The position numbers and the translations under genes were made by a program. From positions 248,001 through 312,000 of the forward strand of contig CAWHMO010000005.1 of NCBI GenBank assembly GCA_963830565.1: DNA of 64,000 nt, in the 5' to 3' direction. This document shows positions 27,127 through 34,993 of this stretch, piece by piece. Below the pieces are notes generated by a model that saw only the letters and a list, made by a program, of their open reading frames with translations, searched no databases and had not been told where the DNA came from. Within the stretch, counting starts at the first letter, position 1. Each line of letters begins with the position of its first letter. This DNA comes from DATFDN01 sp963830565 (GTDB taxonomy: Bacteria > Pseudomonadota > Alphaproteobacteria > Acetobacterales > Acetobacteraceae).

Positions 27127-28195
27127 TCAGCCCGCCACCGCGCGCCGGATCGCCTCGATCGCTGTCTCGATCCCCGCCCGGTCCACGTCGAGATGCGTGC
27201 AGGCGCGTGCGCGGGTGCGGCCCATGACGGAGATCATCACGCCGGCCTCCCGCGCACGCGTCTCCAGCGCCTCGGCGGTCAGGCCGGTCTCGCGCAGGTC
27301 GAAGAACACCAGGTTCGTCTCCGGCGCCTCCACCGTGATGCCGGGAATCTGCGCCAGCCCGCGCGCCAGGGCGCTTGCGTTGGCGTGGTCCTCGGCGAGG
27401 CGATCGATGTTGTGGTCGAGCGCGTAGAGGCAGGCGGCGGCGCAGATGCCGCCCTGGCGCAGCGCGCCGCCCAGGCGCTGCTTCCAGCGCCAGGCGGCGT
27501 CGATGAACTCGGCCGAGCCGCACAGGACGGCGCCGAGCGGTGCGCCCAGGCCCTTGGTGAAGTCGAGCCACACCGAATCGCAGCCGGCCGCCATCTCGTG
27601 CGCCGGTACGCCCGAGGCCACCACGGCGTTCATCAGCCGCGCTCCGTCCATGTGCGTCGCCATGCCCTCGGCATGCGCGAGGTCGAGCACGGCGTTCAGC
27701 TGGTCGAGCTTCCAGACCGAGCCGCCGCCCCAGTTGGCGGTCTGCTCCACCTCCACCAGCGTCTGCGGCGGCGAATTGCGGCGGCGCTCGCGGATCGCCC
27801 CGCGCAGCGCAGCGGCATCGAACTGGCCGCGCTCGCCCCGCACCCCCAGGACCGAGGCCCCGGCGAGCGCGCCCGGCCCGCCGCCCTCGGCCATGATGAT
27901 GTGCGCGCTCTCATGGGCGATGATCTCGTCGCCCGGCCGGCAATGGGTCAGGATCGAGATCTGGTTGCACATCGTCCCGGTGGGCAGGAACACCGCCGCC
28001 TGCTTGCCGAGCAGCGCCGCCATGCGGTCGCACAGCGCGTTGATGGTGGGGTCGTCGCCGTGCTGCTCGTCCCCGGTCTCGGCCTCCATCATCGCCTGCT
28101 TCATGGCGGGGGAGGGACGGGTCTGGGTGTCGGAGTAGAGGTTGACGCGGACCGGGGGAAGCGGCGCGGTCGGGGCGGGCGGGGGTGTTTGGCAT
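27127..28195 (-). CDS. ltaE: Low-specificity L-threonine aldolase, apparent frameshift near 28183
   Basis: The PLP enzyme splits L-threonine or allo-threonine to glycine and acetaldehyde. Residues such as HESAHIIMAEGGGP, MDGARLMNAVVASG and the PLP-lysine motif FTKGLGAPLGAVLCG are intact from the ATG at 28104 onward. The expected N-terminus VNLYSDTQTRPSPAMKQ lies upstream in the same frame without a start codon. An ATG at 28193-28195 (MPNTP) is one base out of phase, and a five-base homopolymer at 28181-28185 sits between. One extra base there explains it. It is either an assembly error or a disabled start. The gene converges with pobA. Confidence 0.85.
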
Positions 28196-28242
28196 GGGGG
28201 GAGGTAAGCAGGGTGGGGGATGGTTGTCAGCCCTGGAGGCGG
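28187..28242 (-). repeat. Threonine aldolase 5' region, one arm of a diverged duplication
   Basis: The start region of the aldolase (GTTTGGCAT on the plus strand, then a purine-rich leader and AAGCAGG) recurs, diverged to roughly 70 percent identity by eye, at 28900-28953. The RelB/ParE-like pair lies between the two copies. Confidence 0.45.
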
Positions 28243-28285
28243 AGCATCGATGGATTCGTTAAGCGTGCGGTGCTACGCTCTCGGT

Positions 28286-28467
28286 ATGGCGAAACCGGAG
28301 TCCAAGTCGCTGTTCGAGATGCAGCCGGAAGCGGCGCACGAGGCCCGCCTTGATGCCGAGGCCGAGGCCGATTGCGCGGCCGGGCGTATCGGTACCCGCA
28401 TGAGCGTGTCCGCGCATGGCTGACCAAGCTCGCGCGCGGCGAACGCGAGCCGCCGCCCGACGCCTGA
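28286..28467 (+). pseudogene. RelB/ParD-like antitoxin, frameshifted
   Basis: MAKPESKSLFEM followed by an acidic ARLDAEAEADCAAGR helix is typical of a small antitoxin family that pairs with RelE/ParE toxins. The initial frame ends early after an aberrant tail. A frame change near 28393 (one base apparently missing) gives PHERVRAWLTKLARGEREPPPDA and a stop at 28467, the expected C-terminus. The antitoxin as read is therefore truncated in its toxin-binding region. The toxin gene follows three bases later. Confidence 0.65.
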
Positions 28468-28470
28468 TTC

Positions 28471-28748
28471 GTGCGGGTCGTCTGGACGCGCACCGCCCTG
28501 CGCGGCATTGCCCGCGCCTACGATTATCTGTTCGAGTTCAATCCTCGCGCTGCGATGCACATGGCGGAAGCCCTGCGCGCGGCGGGGGACAGTCTGGAAC
28601 GTTTTCCGCACCGGGGCCGTTCGGTGCGCGGCACCGGCATGCGCGAACTGGTCAGCATCAGCCCTTAATCATCCGCTACCGCGTGGAAGGCGACGAGGTG
28701 CGCATCCTGCGCATCCGCCACAGCGCCCGCCGCCCGACCGATCCGTGA
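28471..28748 (+). pseudogene. ParE/RelE-family toxin, frameshifted
   Basis: MRVVWTRTALRGIARAYDYLFEFNP, with AEALRAAGDSLERFPHRGR, is ParE-superfamily sequence. The frame stops after RELVSIS, but shifting by one base near 28667 gives IIRYRVEGDEVRILRIRHSARRP, the standard C-terminal beta strands, ending at 28748. The start is a GTG at 28471. With both partners frameshifted the module is probably dead, or else both indels are sequencing errors. Confidence 0.7.
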
Positions 28749-28899
28749 GGTCTGGGTTGCGCAAATGCGATGATATGGATGGTCGGACCCGGCGTGCCGC
28801 GTTGGAGGTCGCCGGTTCCGCGTTAATTTCCGCGCTTGCGAGCCACCGCCCGCCAGCAGCGGATCGGAGGCAGCGAAGGGGTCGAGGCAGGCGAGGGCG

Positions 28900-28953
28900 T
28901 TTGGCATAAGGGAAGGAAAGCAGGCCGGAAGCTGGCTGTAAGCCCCGGCGTGT
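28900..28953 (-). repeat. Second, displaced copy of the threonine aldolase leader region
   Basis: The sequence begins GTTTGGCAT and aligns with 28187-28242. On the minus strand it would encode MPN and then diverge completely from the aldolase. It marks the far side of the RelB/ParE-like insertion. The surrounding stretch 28749-29014 holds no recognisable gene. Confidence 0.4.
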
Positions 28954-29014
28954 TCGGGAGCGTCTTGCCGCATGGAGTGCTTGCGGCCAAGGGTTTTCGT
29001 TGCTACATAAACCC

Positions 29015-29287
29015 ATGAGGCTTGGCTACGACCAGCGCAAAAACGCGTGGAACATTCGCGAGCGCGGCCTGTCATTCGACGATGTGGCCTTGTTCGACTG
29101 GAATACAGCCGTGGTCCGTCAGGACCGGCGCAAAGACTACGGAGAGGACAGGTTTCAGGCGCTCGTCGAAGGGGCTGACCGCAAGCCTTACGTCGTTGTG
29201 TTCACAATGCGCGACGAGACGATGTGGATCATCAGCTTCCGTCGTGCCCGCGAGAGGGAGAGTAAAAGCTATGGCAAAGGAGCCTGA
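29015..29287 (+). CDS. brnT: BrnT-family toxin (ribonuclease)
   Basis: About 90 residues starting at MRLGYDQRKN. The protein shows BrnT family sequence: DQRKNAWNIRERGLSFDDVALFDW, then DRRKDYGEDRFQALV, then MWIISFRRARERE. BrnT toxins are RelE-fold ribonucleases neutralised by BrnA. The start at 29015 is chosen because earlier codons are outside the family. The 3' end overlaps brnA by 17 bases, the usual arrangement. Both genes are intact, unlike the neighbouring RelB/ParE-like pair. Confidence 0.87.
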   Translation: MRLGYDQRKNAWNIRERGLSFDDVALFDWNTAVVRQDRRKDYGEDRFQALVEGADRKPYVVVFTMRDETMWIISFRRARERESKSYGKGA

Positions 29288-29546
29288 CCCGTTCATGATC
29301 GACGAGGAAAACCCGGAATGGACAGCGGAAGCGAATGCCGAGGCCAAGCCGTTCAGCGAGGTTTTTCCAGAGCAATTCGCGAGCTGGAAGAACAGGGGCG
29401 GGCGGCCCCCGGTCGAGACGCCGAAGGTGCATATCGGCTTCCGGCTCGCGGCCGATGTCGTCGCAGGCGTCCGGGCCACCGGCAAGGGCTACAATGCCCG
29501 CGTCGAGAAGGTGCTGCGGGAGGCGCTGGCGAAAGGGCTGCTTTGA
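29271..29546 (+). CDS. brnA: BrnA-family antitoxin
   Basis: The 91-residue protein has the BrnA layout: an acidic N-terminal toxin-binding part (DPFMIDEENPEWTAEA, FPEQFASWKNRGGRPPVE) and a ribbon-helix-helix-like C-terminus (KVHIGFRLAADVVAGVRATG, VEKVLREAL). The dimer probably represses its own operon. The ATG lies inside the brnT 3' end. The gene ends 29 bases before a relic of an nrdA 3' end. Confidence 0.86.
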   Translation: MAKEPDPFMIDEENPEWTAEANAEAKPFSEVFPEQFASWKNRGGRPPVETPKVHIGFRLAADVVAGVRATGKGYNARVEKVLREALAKGLL

Positions 29547-29575
29547 TGGGAATGCCGAAAGCCGAATGGCACACC

Positions 29576-29638
29576 TTACGGACACGCCAAACACTCCTCG
29601 AACTCCGTCCGCGCCGGCGGCAAGCTCAGCGGCGGCGT
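29576..29638 (-). pseudogene. Relic of an nrdA 3' end (last 21 codons including stop)
   Basis: Read on the minus strand these bases encode PLSLPPARTEFEECLACP and a TAA. The intact NrdA at 32310 ends PLSLPPVRTDYEECLACQ and TAG. By hand count 54 of 63 bases match (32310-32372 against 29576-29638), and the stop codons align. Similarity is lost upstream of this tail. The relic is diverged rather than an exact duplicate and points in the same direction as nrdA. It lies on the far side of the HEPN gene pair, so it looks like the displaced end of nrdA after an insertion. Confidence 0.8.
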
Positions 29639-29760
29639 CGCCGTCTTCGCCGGCCGGCCTCGGCGAAAAGGAACGGAACCGATGGCACGCGAGCCGAGTG
29701 ACGCTTGAGGAGATCAGGGCGGGCCGCCCGGCAGCGGACCGCGCCACCGCTTCGTATCAT

Positions 29761-31019
29761 TCACCCCGATATATTCGAGGCGAAGGTGTTAGCAGACTTC
29801 AAGAATTGAAAGATGTGCTGCCACAGCACATCCAATTCCTCATACCGCGCAGCGTAGTCGATTTGCTTATCGACCACGGTCGTATCCCTGAGAAACCGTT
29901 CCAGGACGCCCCGCTTGTCTTCTATCCGGCCTTGGTACGATTGAACCCCCGGCACGTAGCTACCCCACACGATGGGCGTCAGCAATTCGTCGGGTCGCAT
30001 GAGGTTATGGCGCCCGAGGAACATCTCAATGCTGACGGCTTTGCCGTTCACGTCGATTTCGTGGCCGCCCTGCGGCCCGATCGTCGGATAGTGACGAGCC
30101 AGCTCGATGTCCGGAAGTTTGGTCACCCAGATGTTGTCCGGCAGCTTCAGTTTCGACGCCGTGTTGAATGCATCTACACCGGCCGCGTCATTGTCGAAAA
30201 CGGCGAGGATCGACGTGTTGATCCGCGCGGCGGAAAAGGCGCGCAGAAACTTCACCTGGAAGTTTGCGCCGCCGTCAGCATTTGATTCCTTCGTAATCGA
30301 AAAAGCTGATGAAATCCGAAAGGTGTTGATAGAGGAGTTGAAGCGAACGCTTCAGGACGATGTTATCAGTACTACCCTCGGCGATGATGACCGTCGGCTG
30401 AAGAACCGATTTCCACTGCGCATCGGGTGATCGCCGGCTCTCGCAAATCCTGTCGTCCGGCCCGATCCAGCCGGCATAGATCAGGGGGCCGATGTCGAGT
30501 GACACCTCCTGGACGCTCGGCAGCAGTCCAGCATTGCTCGGATCGAGGTCAAAGGATCGGCGAAAAAAATCCAGTCCTCTCGAGGCTTCGCATGTGCTTG
30601 TCGATCTCGTCGACGAACAAGTCACGGGGACAATTCAGGTCATATCGGGTCGCCAGGACGTCCTTCAGCCGCCTGCTCCATTCCTCGTAGCTGATCTGCG
30701 AAGCGATGTGGCCGTATCGTGCCCCCAGTCCTGCTCTCCTTCGGAATATTCATCCCACTCCTCGCGCTGCTCATAGAGCCAGGTCTGAAAGGCGGCCGCG
30801 GCAGCTTCTGCGGTGAAGCCGCCTAGGTCGAAGTCTTTGCAGCACTACGGCCCGCAGCGCAAAATAGCCAACTTCGGGGTGCTCGTTATCGTACGGATTT
30901 GCAGACGGGGTAACGCGTCGATCGCTTTCCTGGAACAGAAAGATGAACTCGTCCGGAACACCAGCCTTTTGGCTGGTGATCTCCATATTGTCAGATCTGA
31001 GCGCACATGAACTGGTCAT
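29761..31019 (-). pseudogene. HEPN/Toprim-domain protein, at least four frameshifts
   Basis: Pieced together, the product is about 420 residues. It has an N-terminal part (EITSQKAGVPDEFIFLFQESDRR, then NPYDNEHPEVGYFALR) and a helical middle with AAAAAFQTWLYEQREEWDEY and SYEEWSRRLKDVLATR. The C-terminal Toprim-like domain has the Glu in VIIAEGSTDNIVLKRSL and the Asp pair in ILAVFDNDAAG. This is the architecture of HEPN/Toprim proteins, predicted nucleases of defence loci. Frame changes are needed near 30835, 30712, 30582 and 30285, in both directions. That load favours genuine decay. It is divergent from the HEPN-motif gene. Confidence 0.75.
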
Positions 31020-31145
31020 GCCTGAATAATTGCTTCAAGTGTGATCTGAACGCTAGACACCAGCACAGAAGATTGGGGGCTCGGGATCATCCCGCGCGCC
31101 CGGAACGGAGGGTCGTGGTATGACCGCGGCATTAGCCCGCCGGAG

Positions 31146-32196
31146 ATGTCCACTCCCATGACACCGCTCATCCCTTACGAGTTCGATCCCACTTCGGCGG
31201 CCTATGAGGAGGCCCACCTCATCTATGAAGATGCCCACGGCGGGAAGACGGTGAGCTGGCCGCTCGTGGGGGTCAGCCTCTTCCTCGAGAAGCCATCTCG
31301 CGACTCCCTAGAGACTGTGAAGAAGCTCAATCCCACGAAGTTCAGGCACTACGGGTTGAACGGCTTCAGTGTCGACGACTACCACGAGTTCCTCGTCGGC
31401 ATGCCGAATGCCAAGTACAGTCTGTTTCAGAATGGGCAGAATTGAGGCGACCTTCGGCCAGGCGACGCCGATTGCGGCCTTGCTGTTCGAACCATACCAT
31501 CGCGAGAAGTGGTTCGGGCCGTGGGAACTCGATCATGAGCCTGCGCATCATCGGCGCCGGGGCGGACGACGCCGAGATCGCGTTCATCAACGCGTCAGCC
31601 GCTTACGAAGCGCGGTTCGGCATTCTCCCCGAGCTGTTCGCGATGGACTACAACCTAATCGACGAGATCGTCGACGACGATCCCGACACCGAGCAGGCCT
31701 TCACGGTGCCGCCTATGGTCACCAACCTCGAGCCGCTGAGGTTTTTCTACAACGGGCTATCACAAGTCGATGACATCGCTGCCTGCATCTACTTCTACCG
31801 AACGCTGGAGTATTTCTCGTTCTTCACAAACGCGAACGAAATGACGAAGCTGCGGCACGACGCGGCCGTGAGCGACACCGACTTCTCGAGGAAGATCCTC
31901 GAGCTGGTGAGCCGGGACGAGAAGGGTCCGGTCTTCAAACTCATCGCCGCACTGGCCGATGGCACCATCCTGGCAAGCGCCGTCACGGACGGCCTGATCA
32001 AGTCGCCCGTCGCCAACGTTCTTTGTGAGGCTCTGTATGCCTTCCGCAACTCAATCGTCCACGGGAAGTTCAGCTACGGCTACTCACTCCAGTCCGATCT
32101 ATCCTCGACGAGGATCTCGATGTTCCCCGGTGGAAGACATTGCTCCGCAACCTGGCGCGGCGGGCCCTGGACCATTACGGAGCGAAGCGGATATGA
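31146..32196 (+). pseudogene. Unknown protein with HEPN-like RNSIVH motif, three frameshifts
   Basis: The reconstructed product is about 350 residues. The N-terminal part (IPYEFDPTSAAYEEAHLIYEDA) matches nothing I know. The middle has EKWFGPWELD and LRIIGAGADDAEIAF. The C-terminal helical part includes DDIAACIYFYRTLEYFSFFTN and ALYAFRNSIVHGKFSYGYSL. RNSIVH fits the Rx4H catalytic motif of HEPN ribonucleases. Frame changes are needed near 31440, 31527 and 32105, the last giving WKTLLRNLARRALDHYGAKRI and a stop at 32196. It is divergent from the HEPN/Toprim gene with 126 bases between, suggesting a two-gene cassette. Confidence 0.6.
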
Positions 32197-32309
32197 TACG
32201 CACCTGCGGTCGCGCTCAGCAAGCACTATCTGTCCGATTTCCACCACCAGCCTGGCCTATACCGATCTGACCGCGCCTGCCGTTGCGCTTGATCCATTAA
32301 CCTGTGCGG

Positions 32310-34160
32310 CTACTGGCAAGCCAAACACTCCTCGTAATCCGTCCGCACCGGCGGCAAGCTCAACGGCAGCGTGGCCTCCTCCACCACCGCGGCCTCGGTA
32401 AACGCTGCCGGCCGCACCGCCTTCTCGCTCACCGCGTCGGCGCGCTGGAGCGAGAGACTCCGGCAGTAATAGAGGCTCTTCACCCCCTTCTTCCACGCCA
32501 GCATGTGGATCTGATGCAGGTCGCGCTTATGGACGTTGGCCGGCAGGAACACGTTGACCGACTGGCTCTGGCAGATGAACTTCGTGCGGTCGGCGGCGTG
32601 CTCGATCACCCATCGCTGGTCGAGTTCAAAGGCGGTCTTGAAAACCGCCTTCTCGTGCTCGTCCAGGAAGTCGAGATCCACCACGCTGCCCTTGTTCAGC
32701 GTGATGCGCGACCAGACCTCCTCATTGTCCATGCCCTTTTGCGCCAGCAGAAGCTGAAGATGCCGGTTGCGCACGGTGAAGCTGCCCGAGAGCGTCTTCT
32801 GCAAAAACACGTTGGCCGCGATCGGCTCGATCCCCGGACTGGCATTGCCGGCGATGATCGAGATGGACGCGGTCGGCGCGATCGACAGCTTGTTGGAGAA
32901 CCGCTCCATGATGCCGTATTCGGCAGCGTCGGGGCAGGCGCCGCGCTCCTCGGCAAGCATCCGCGAGGCGGCATCGGCCTGCTCGCGGATGTGGCGGAAC
33001 ATGCGCTTGTTCCAGACCTTGGCGATGACGCTCTCGAACGGCACCATCTGCGATTGCAGGAAGGAGTGGAACCCCAGCACGCCCAGGCCGACGCTGCGCT
33101 CGCGCATCGCCGCGTAGCGCGCCCGCTCCATCCCCGGCGGGGCGCGGTCGATGAAGTCCTGCAGCACGTTGTCGAGGAAGCGCATGACGTCCTCGATGAA
33201 GGTCGGATGCTTTTCCCAGTCGAACCAGGTCTCGAGGTTGAGCGAGGAAAGACAGCAGACGGCGGTACGGTCGTGACCAAGATGATCAACCCCCGTCGGC
33301 AGCGTGATCTCGCTGCACAGATTGGAGGTCTTCACGGTCAGCCCCGCCAGCTTGTGGTGCTCGGGGCGCGCGCGGTTCACGTGATCGGAAAAGACCAGAT
33401 ACGGCTCGCCGGTCTCGATCCGCGCCATCAGGATGCGAATCCAGAGATTGCGGGCGGAGATCTTGCGCACCACCGACCCGTCCTTGGGCGAAGTGAGCGG
33501 CCATTCCTCGTCGGCCTCCACCGCGCGCATGAAGGCGTCCGGCACCAGGATGCCGTGATGCAGGTTCAGCGCCTTGCGGTTCGGATCGCCCCCGGTCGGG
33601 CGACGCATCTCGATGAACTCCTCGATCTCGGGATGCGCCACTGGCAGATAGACCGCGGCCGAGCCGCGCCGGAGCGAGCCCTGCGAGATGGCGAGCGTCA
33701 GGCTGTCCATGACCCGGATGAACGGGATCACCCCGGAGGTCTTGCCGACGGCGCCCACACGCTCCCCGATCGAGCGCAGATTGCCCCAGTAGCTGCCGAT
33801 CCCGCCGCCCTTCGACGCCAGCCAGACATTCTCGTTCCACAAGGCGACGATGCCATCCAGGCTGTCGGAGGCCTCGTTCAGGAAGCACGAGATGGGCAGC
33901 CCCCGGTCGGTGCCGCCGTTGGACAGCACCGGGGTGGCCGGCATGAACCACATCCGGCTGATGTACTCGTAGATGCGCTGGGCGTGACCGGGATCGTCGC
34001 CGTAGCGCGAGGCCACGCGGGCGAACAAATCCTGGAAGTCCTCGCCGGGCATCAGATAGCGGTCCGATAGCGTGGCGCGGCCGAAGTCGGTCAGCAGCGC
34101 GTCACGCGAGCGGTCTACCCGGACCTGCCAATGGCCACGCACCTGCACTGCATCGAGCAC
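32310..34160 (-). CDS. nrdA: Ribonucleoside-diphosphate reductase large subunit (class I)
   Basis: The 616-residue catalytic subunit reduces ribonucleotides with a radical supplied by NrdB. Present are MWFMPATPVLSNGG, the active-site Cys region GLPISCFLNEASDSL, SLRRGSAAVYLPV, NLCSEITLP with the redox cysteine, NLHHGILVPDAFM, SIAPTASISIIAGNASPGIEP and the C-terminal thiol pair EECLACQ. The usual 100-residue N-terminal ATP cone is absent. The start is a GTG at 34160 with AGGAGGG six bases upstream. No nrdB is adjacent. Upstream NrdR boxes point to NrdR control. Confidence 0.95.
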   Translation of the reverse strand: MLDAVQVRGHWQVRVDRSRDALLTDFGRATLSDRYLMPGEDFQDLFARVASRYGDDPGHAQRIYEYISRMWFMPATPVLSNGGTDRGLPISCFLNEASDSLDGIVALWNENVWLASKGGGIGSYWGNLRSIGERVGAVGKTSGVIPFIRVMDSLTLAISQGSLRRGSAAVYLPVAHPEIEEFIEMRRPTGGDPNRKALNLHHGILVPDAFMRAVEADEEWPLTSPKDGSVVRKISARNLWIRILMARIETGEPYLVFSDHVNRARPEHHKLAGLTVKTSNLCSEITLPTGVDHLGHDRTAVCCLSSLNLETWFDWEKHPTFIEDVMRFLDNVLQDFIDRAPPGMERARYAAMRERSVGLGVLGFHSFLQSQMVPFESVIAKVWNKRMFRHIREQADAASRMLAEERGACPDAAEYGIMERFSNKLSIAPTASISIIAGNASPGIEPIAANVFLQKTLSGSFTVRNRHLQLLLAQKGMDNEEVWSRITLNKGSVVDLDFLDEHEKAVFKTAFELDQRWVIEHAADRTKFICQSQSVNVFLPANVHKRDLHQIHMLAWKKGVKSLYYCRSLSLQRADAVSEKAVRPAAFTEAAVVEEATLPLSLPPVRTDYEECLACQ

Positions 34161-34220
34161 GTCCGTCCCTCCTGGATTCGCCTGCGCCGCCCCATCTGAG
34201 TCGCGGAACGGCCGGCCGTC

Positions 34221-34267
34221 AAACTATATATAGCGTATCCCTCGTCCAGAAAACCCTACATATCCGG
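34221..34267 (-). promoter_or_regulatory. Pair of NrdR boxes upstream of nrdA
   Basis: Box 1, AAACTATATATAGCGT at 34221-34236, matches the NrdR consensus ACACWATATATWGTGT closely. Box 2, AACCCTACATATCCGG at 34252-34267, is weaker. The two start positions are 31 bases apart, the three-helical-turn spacing typical of NrdR repression sites. They lie 61-107 bases before the nrdA GTG start. NrdR is a known zinc/ATP-cone repressor of nrd genes. Confidence 0.8.
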
Positions 34268-34357
34268 TTGCTGTTGCGGGACGGCCACGAGTCGGCACGC
34301 GGATCTTACCCAAGACGCCGCCGCCCGCCCAAGCGCGAACAGGTACAAGGGCGAAAA

Positions 34358-34372
34358 GTTCTTGATATGTTC
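34358..34372. promoter_or_regulatory. Candidate LexA (SOS) box GTTC-N7-GTTC
   Basis: GTTC, seven bases, GTTC is the direct-repeat LexA site of Alphaproteobacteria. Here it lies about 200 bases upstream of nrdA and about 100 bases upstream of the DUF2237 gene, so either could be the target. An exact GTTCN7GTTC in about 300 bp of intergenic DNA is unlikely but possible by chance. Confidence 0.55.
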
Positions 34373-34473
34373 CACAGACAAGCCATGAGCTGTCAATCCC
34401 GGTCATGGATGCACGGCTTGACAAACGAGGCGGGCCGGGACTGTCGTCCGGCAGTCCCAGAAAGGAGGCAGCG

Positions 34474-34875
34474 ATGCCGCTCGATGCGGGCGACGGCGGG
34501 CGCGGCGGGTCGGCGCGCAACGTGCTGGGGGGCAGGCTGGAGATCTGCTCGCTCCAGCCGAGGACCGGGTTCTACCGGACCGGGGGCTGCCATACCGGAC
34601 CCGACGACCTTGGCTGTCATACGGTCTGTGTCGAAGTGACGGAGGCGTTCCTGGCGTACAGCAAGGCGCGCGGCAACGATCTCTCTACGCCCCGCCCCGA
34701 GTTCGGCTTCGCCGGCCTCAGGCCCGGCGACCGGTGGTGCCTGTGCGCCGCCCGCTGGGCCGAGGCGCTGGAAGCGGACAGGGCGCCGGGCGTGGTGCTG
34801 CGCGCGACGGAGATCAGCGCGCTTGGCTATTGCGCGCTCGAGGATTTGCGGGCGCACGGGATCGATGGCGGATAG
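34474..34875 (+). CDS. DUF2237 family protein
   Basis: The 133-residue protein contains the full DUF2237 pattern: NVLGGRLEICSLQP, TGFYRTGGCHTGPDDLGCHTVC, FSK-like YSKARGNDLSTPRPEFGF and GLRPGDRWCLCAARWAEAL. Conserved cysteines and histidine suggest a metal or redox site, but the family has no assigned function. The ATG at 34474 follows AAAGGAGG. It is divergent from nrdA and shares with it the region carrying the NrdR and LexA boxes. A perfect 7-base inverted repeat (GGGACTG/CAGTCCC) lies just before its ribosome site. Confidence 0.88.
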   Translation: MPLDAGDGGRGGSARNVLGGRLEICSLQPRTGFYRTGGCHTGPDDLGCHTVCVEVTEAFLAYSKARGNDLSTPRPEFGFAGLRPGDRWCLCAARWAEALEADRAPGVVLRATEISALGYCALEDLRAHGIDGG

Positions 34876-34901
34876 GCTCTGGGAAGTCGGAGCCTCAAAA
34901 C

Positions 34902-34935
34902 ATCATGCCCGGGCTCGGCCCGGGCACCCACGTCT
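34902..34935 (+). repeat. Palindromic intergenic repeat, left of the PLD-like gene
   Basis: A perfect 8-base stem TGCCCGGG/CCCGGGCA with loop CTCGG (34906-34926) is followed by CCCACGTCTT. It shares the CAT-stem-loop-CCACG-n-CTT layout with the units at 23231 and 36060. It faces the copy at 36060-36095 in opposite orientation across the broken PLD-like gene. Confidence 0.7.
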
Positions 34936-34993
34936 TCTCACTTGCTAAGTCGTGCATCAGCCACAGAGGAGGGAGCACTTGTTAGAGAGTAGT

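Noticed and set aside
28665..29075. Minus-strand open frame across 28.7-29.1 kb
   Set aside because: It shows no family sequence, covers the duplicated aldolase leader and overlaps brnT; it is not a credible gene.
29576..32372. Prophage or integrative element with tRNA attachment site
   Set aside because: No tRNA, integrase, recombinase or phage structural gene is present between or beside the nrdA tails; only the tail duplication supports integration.
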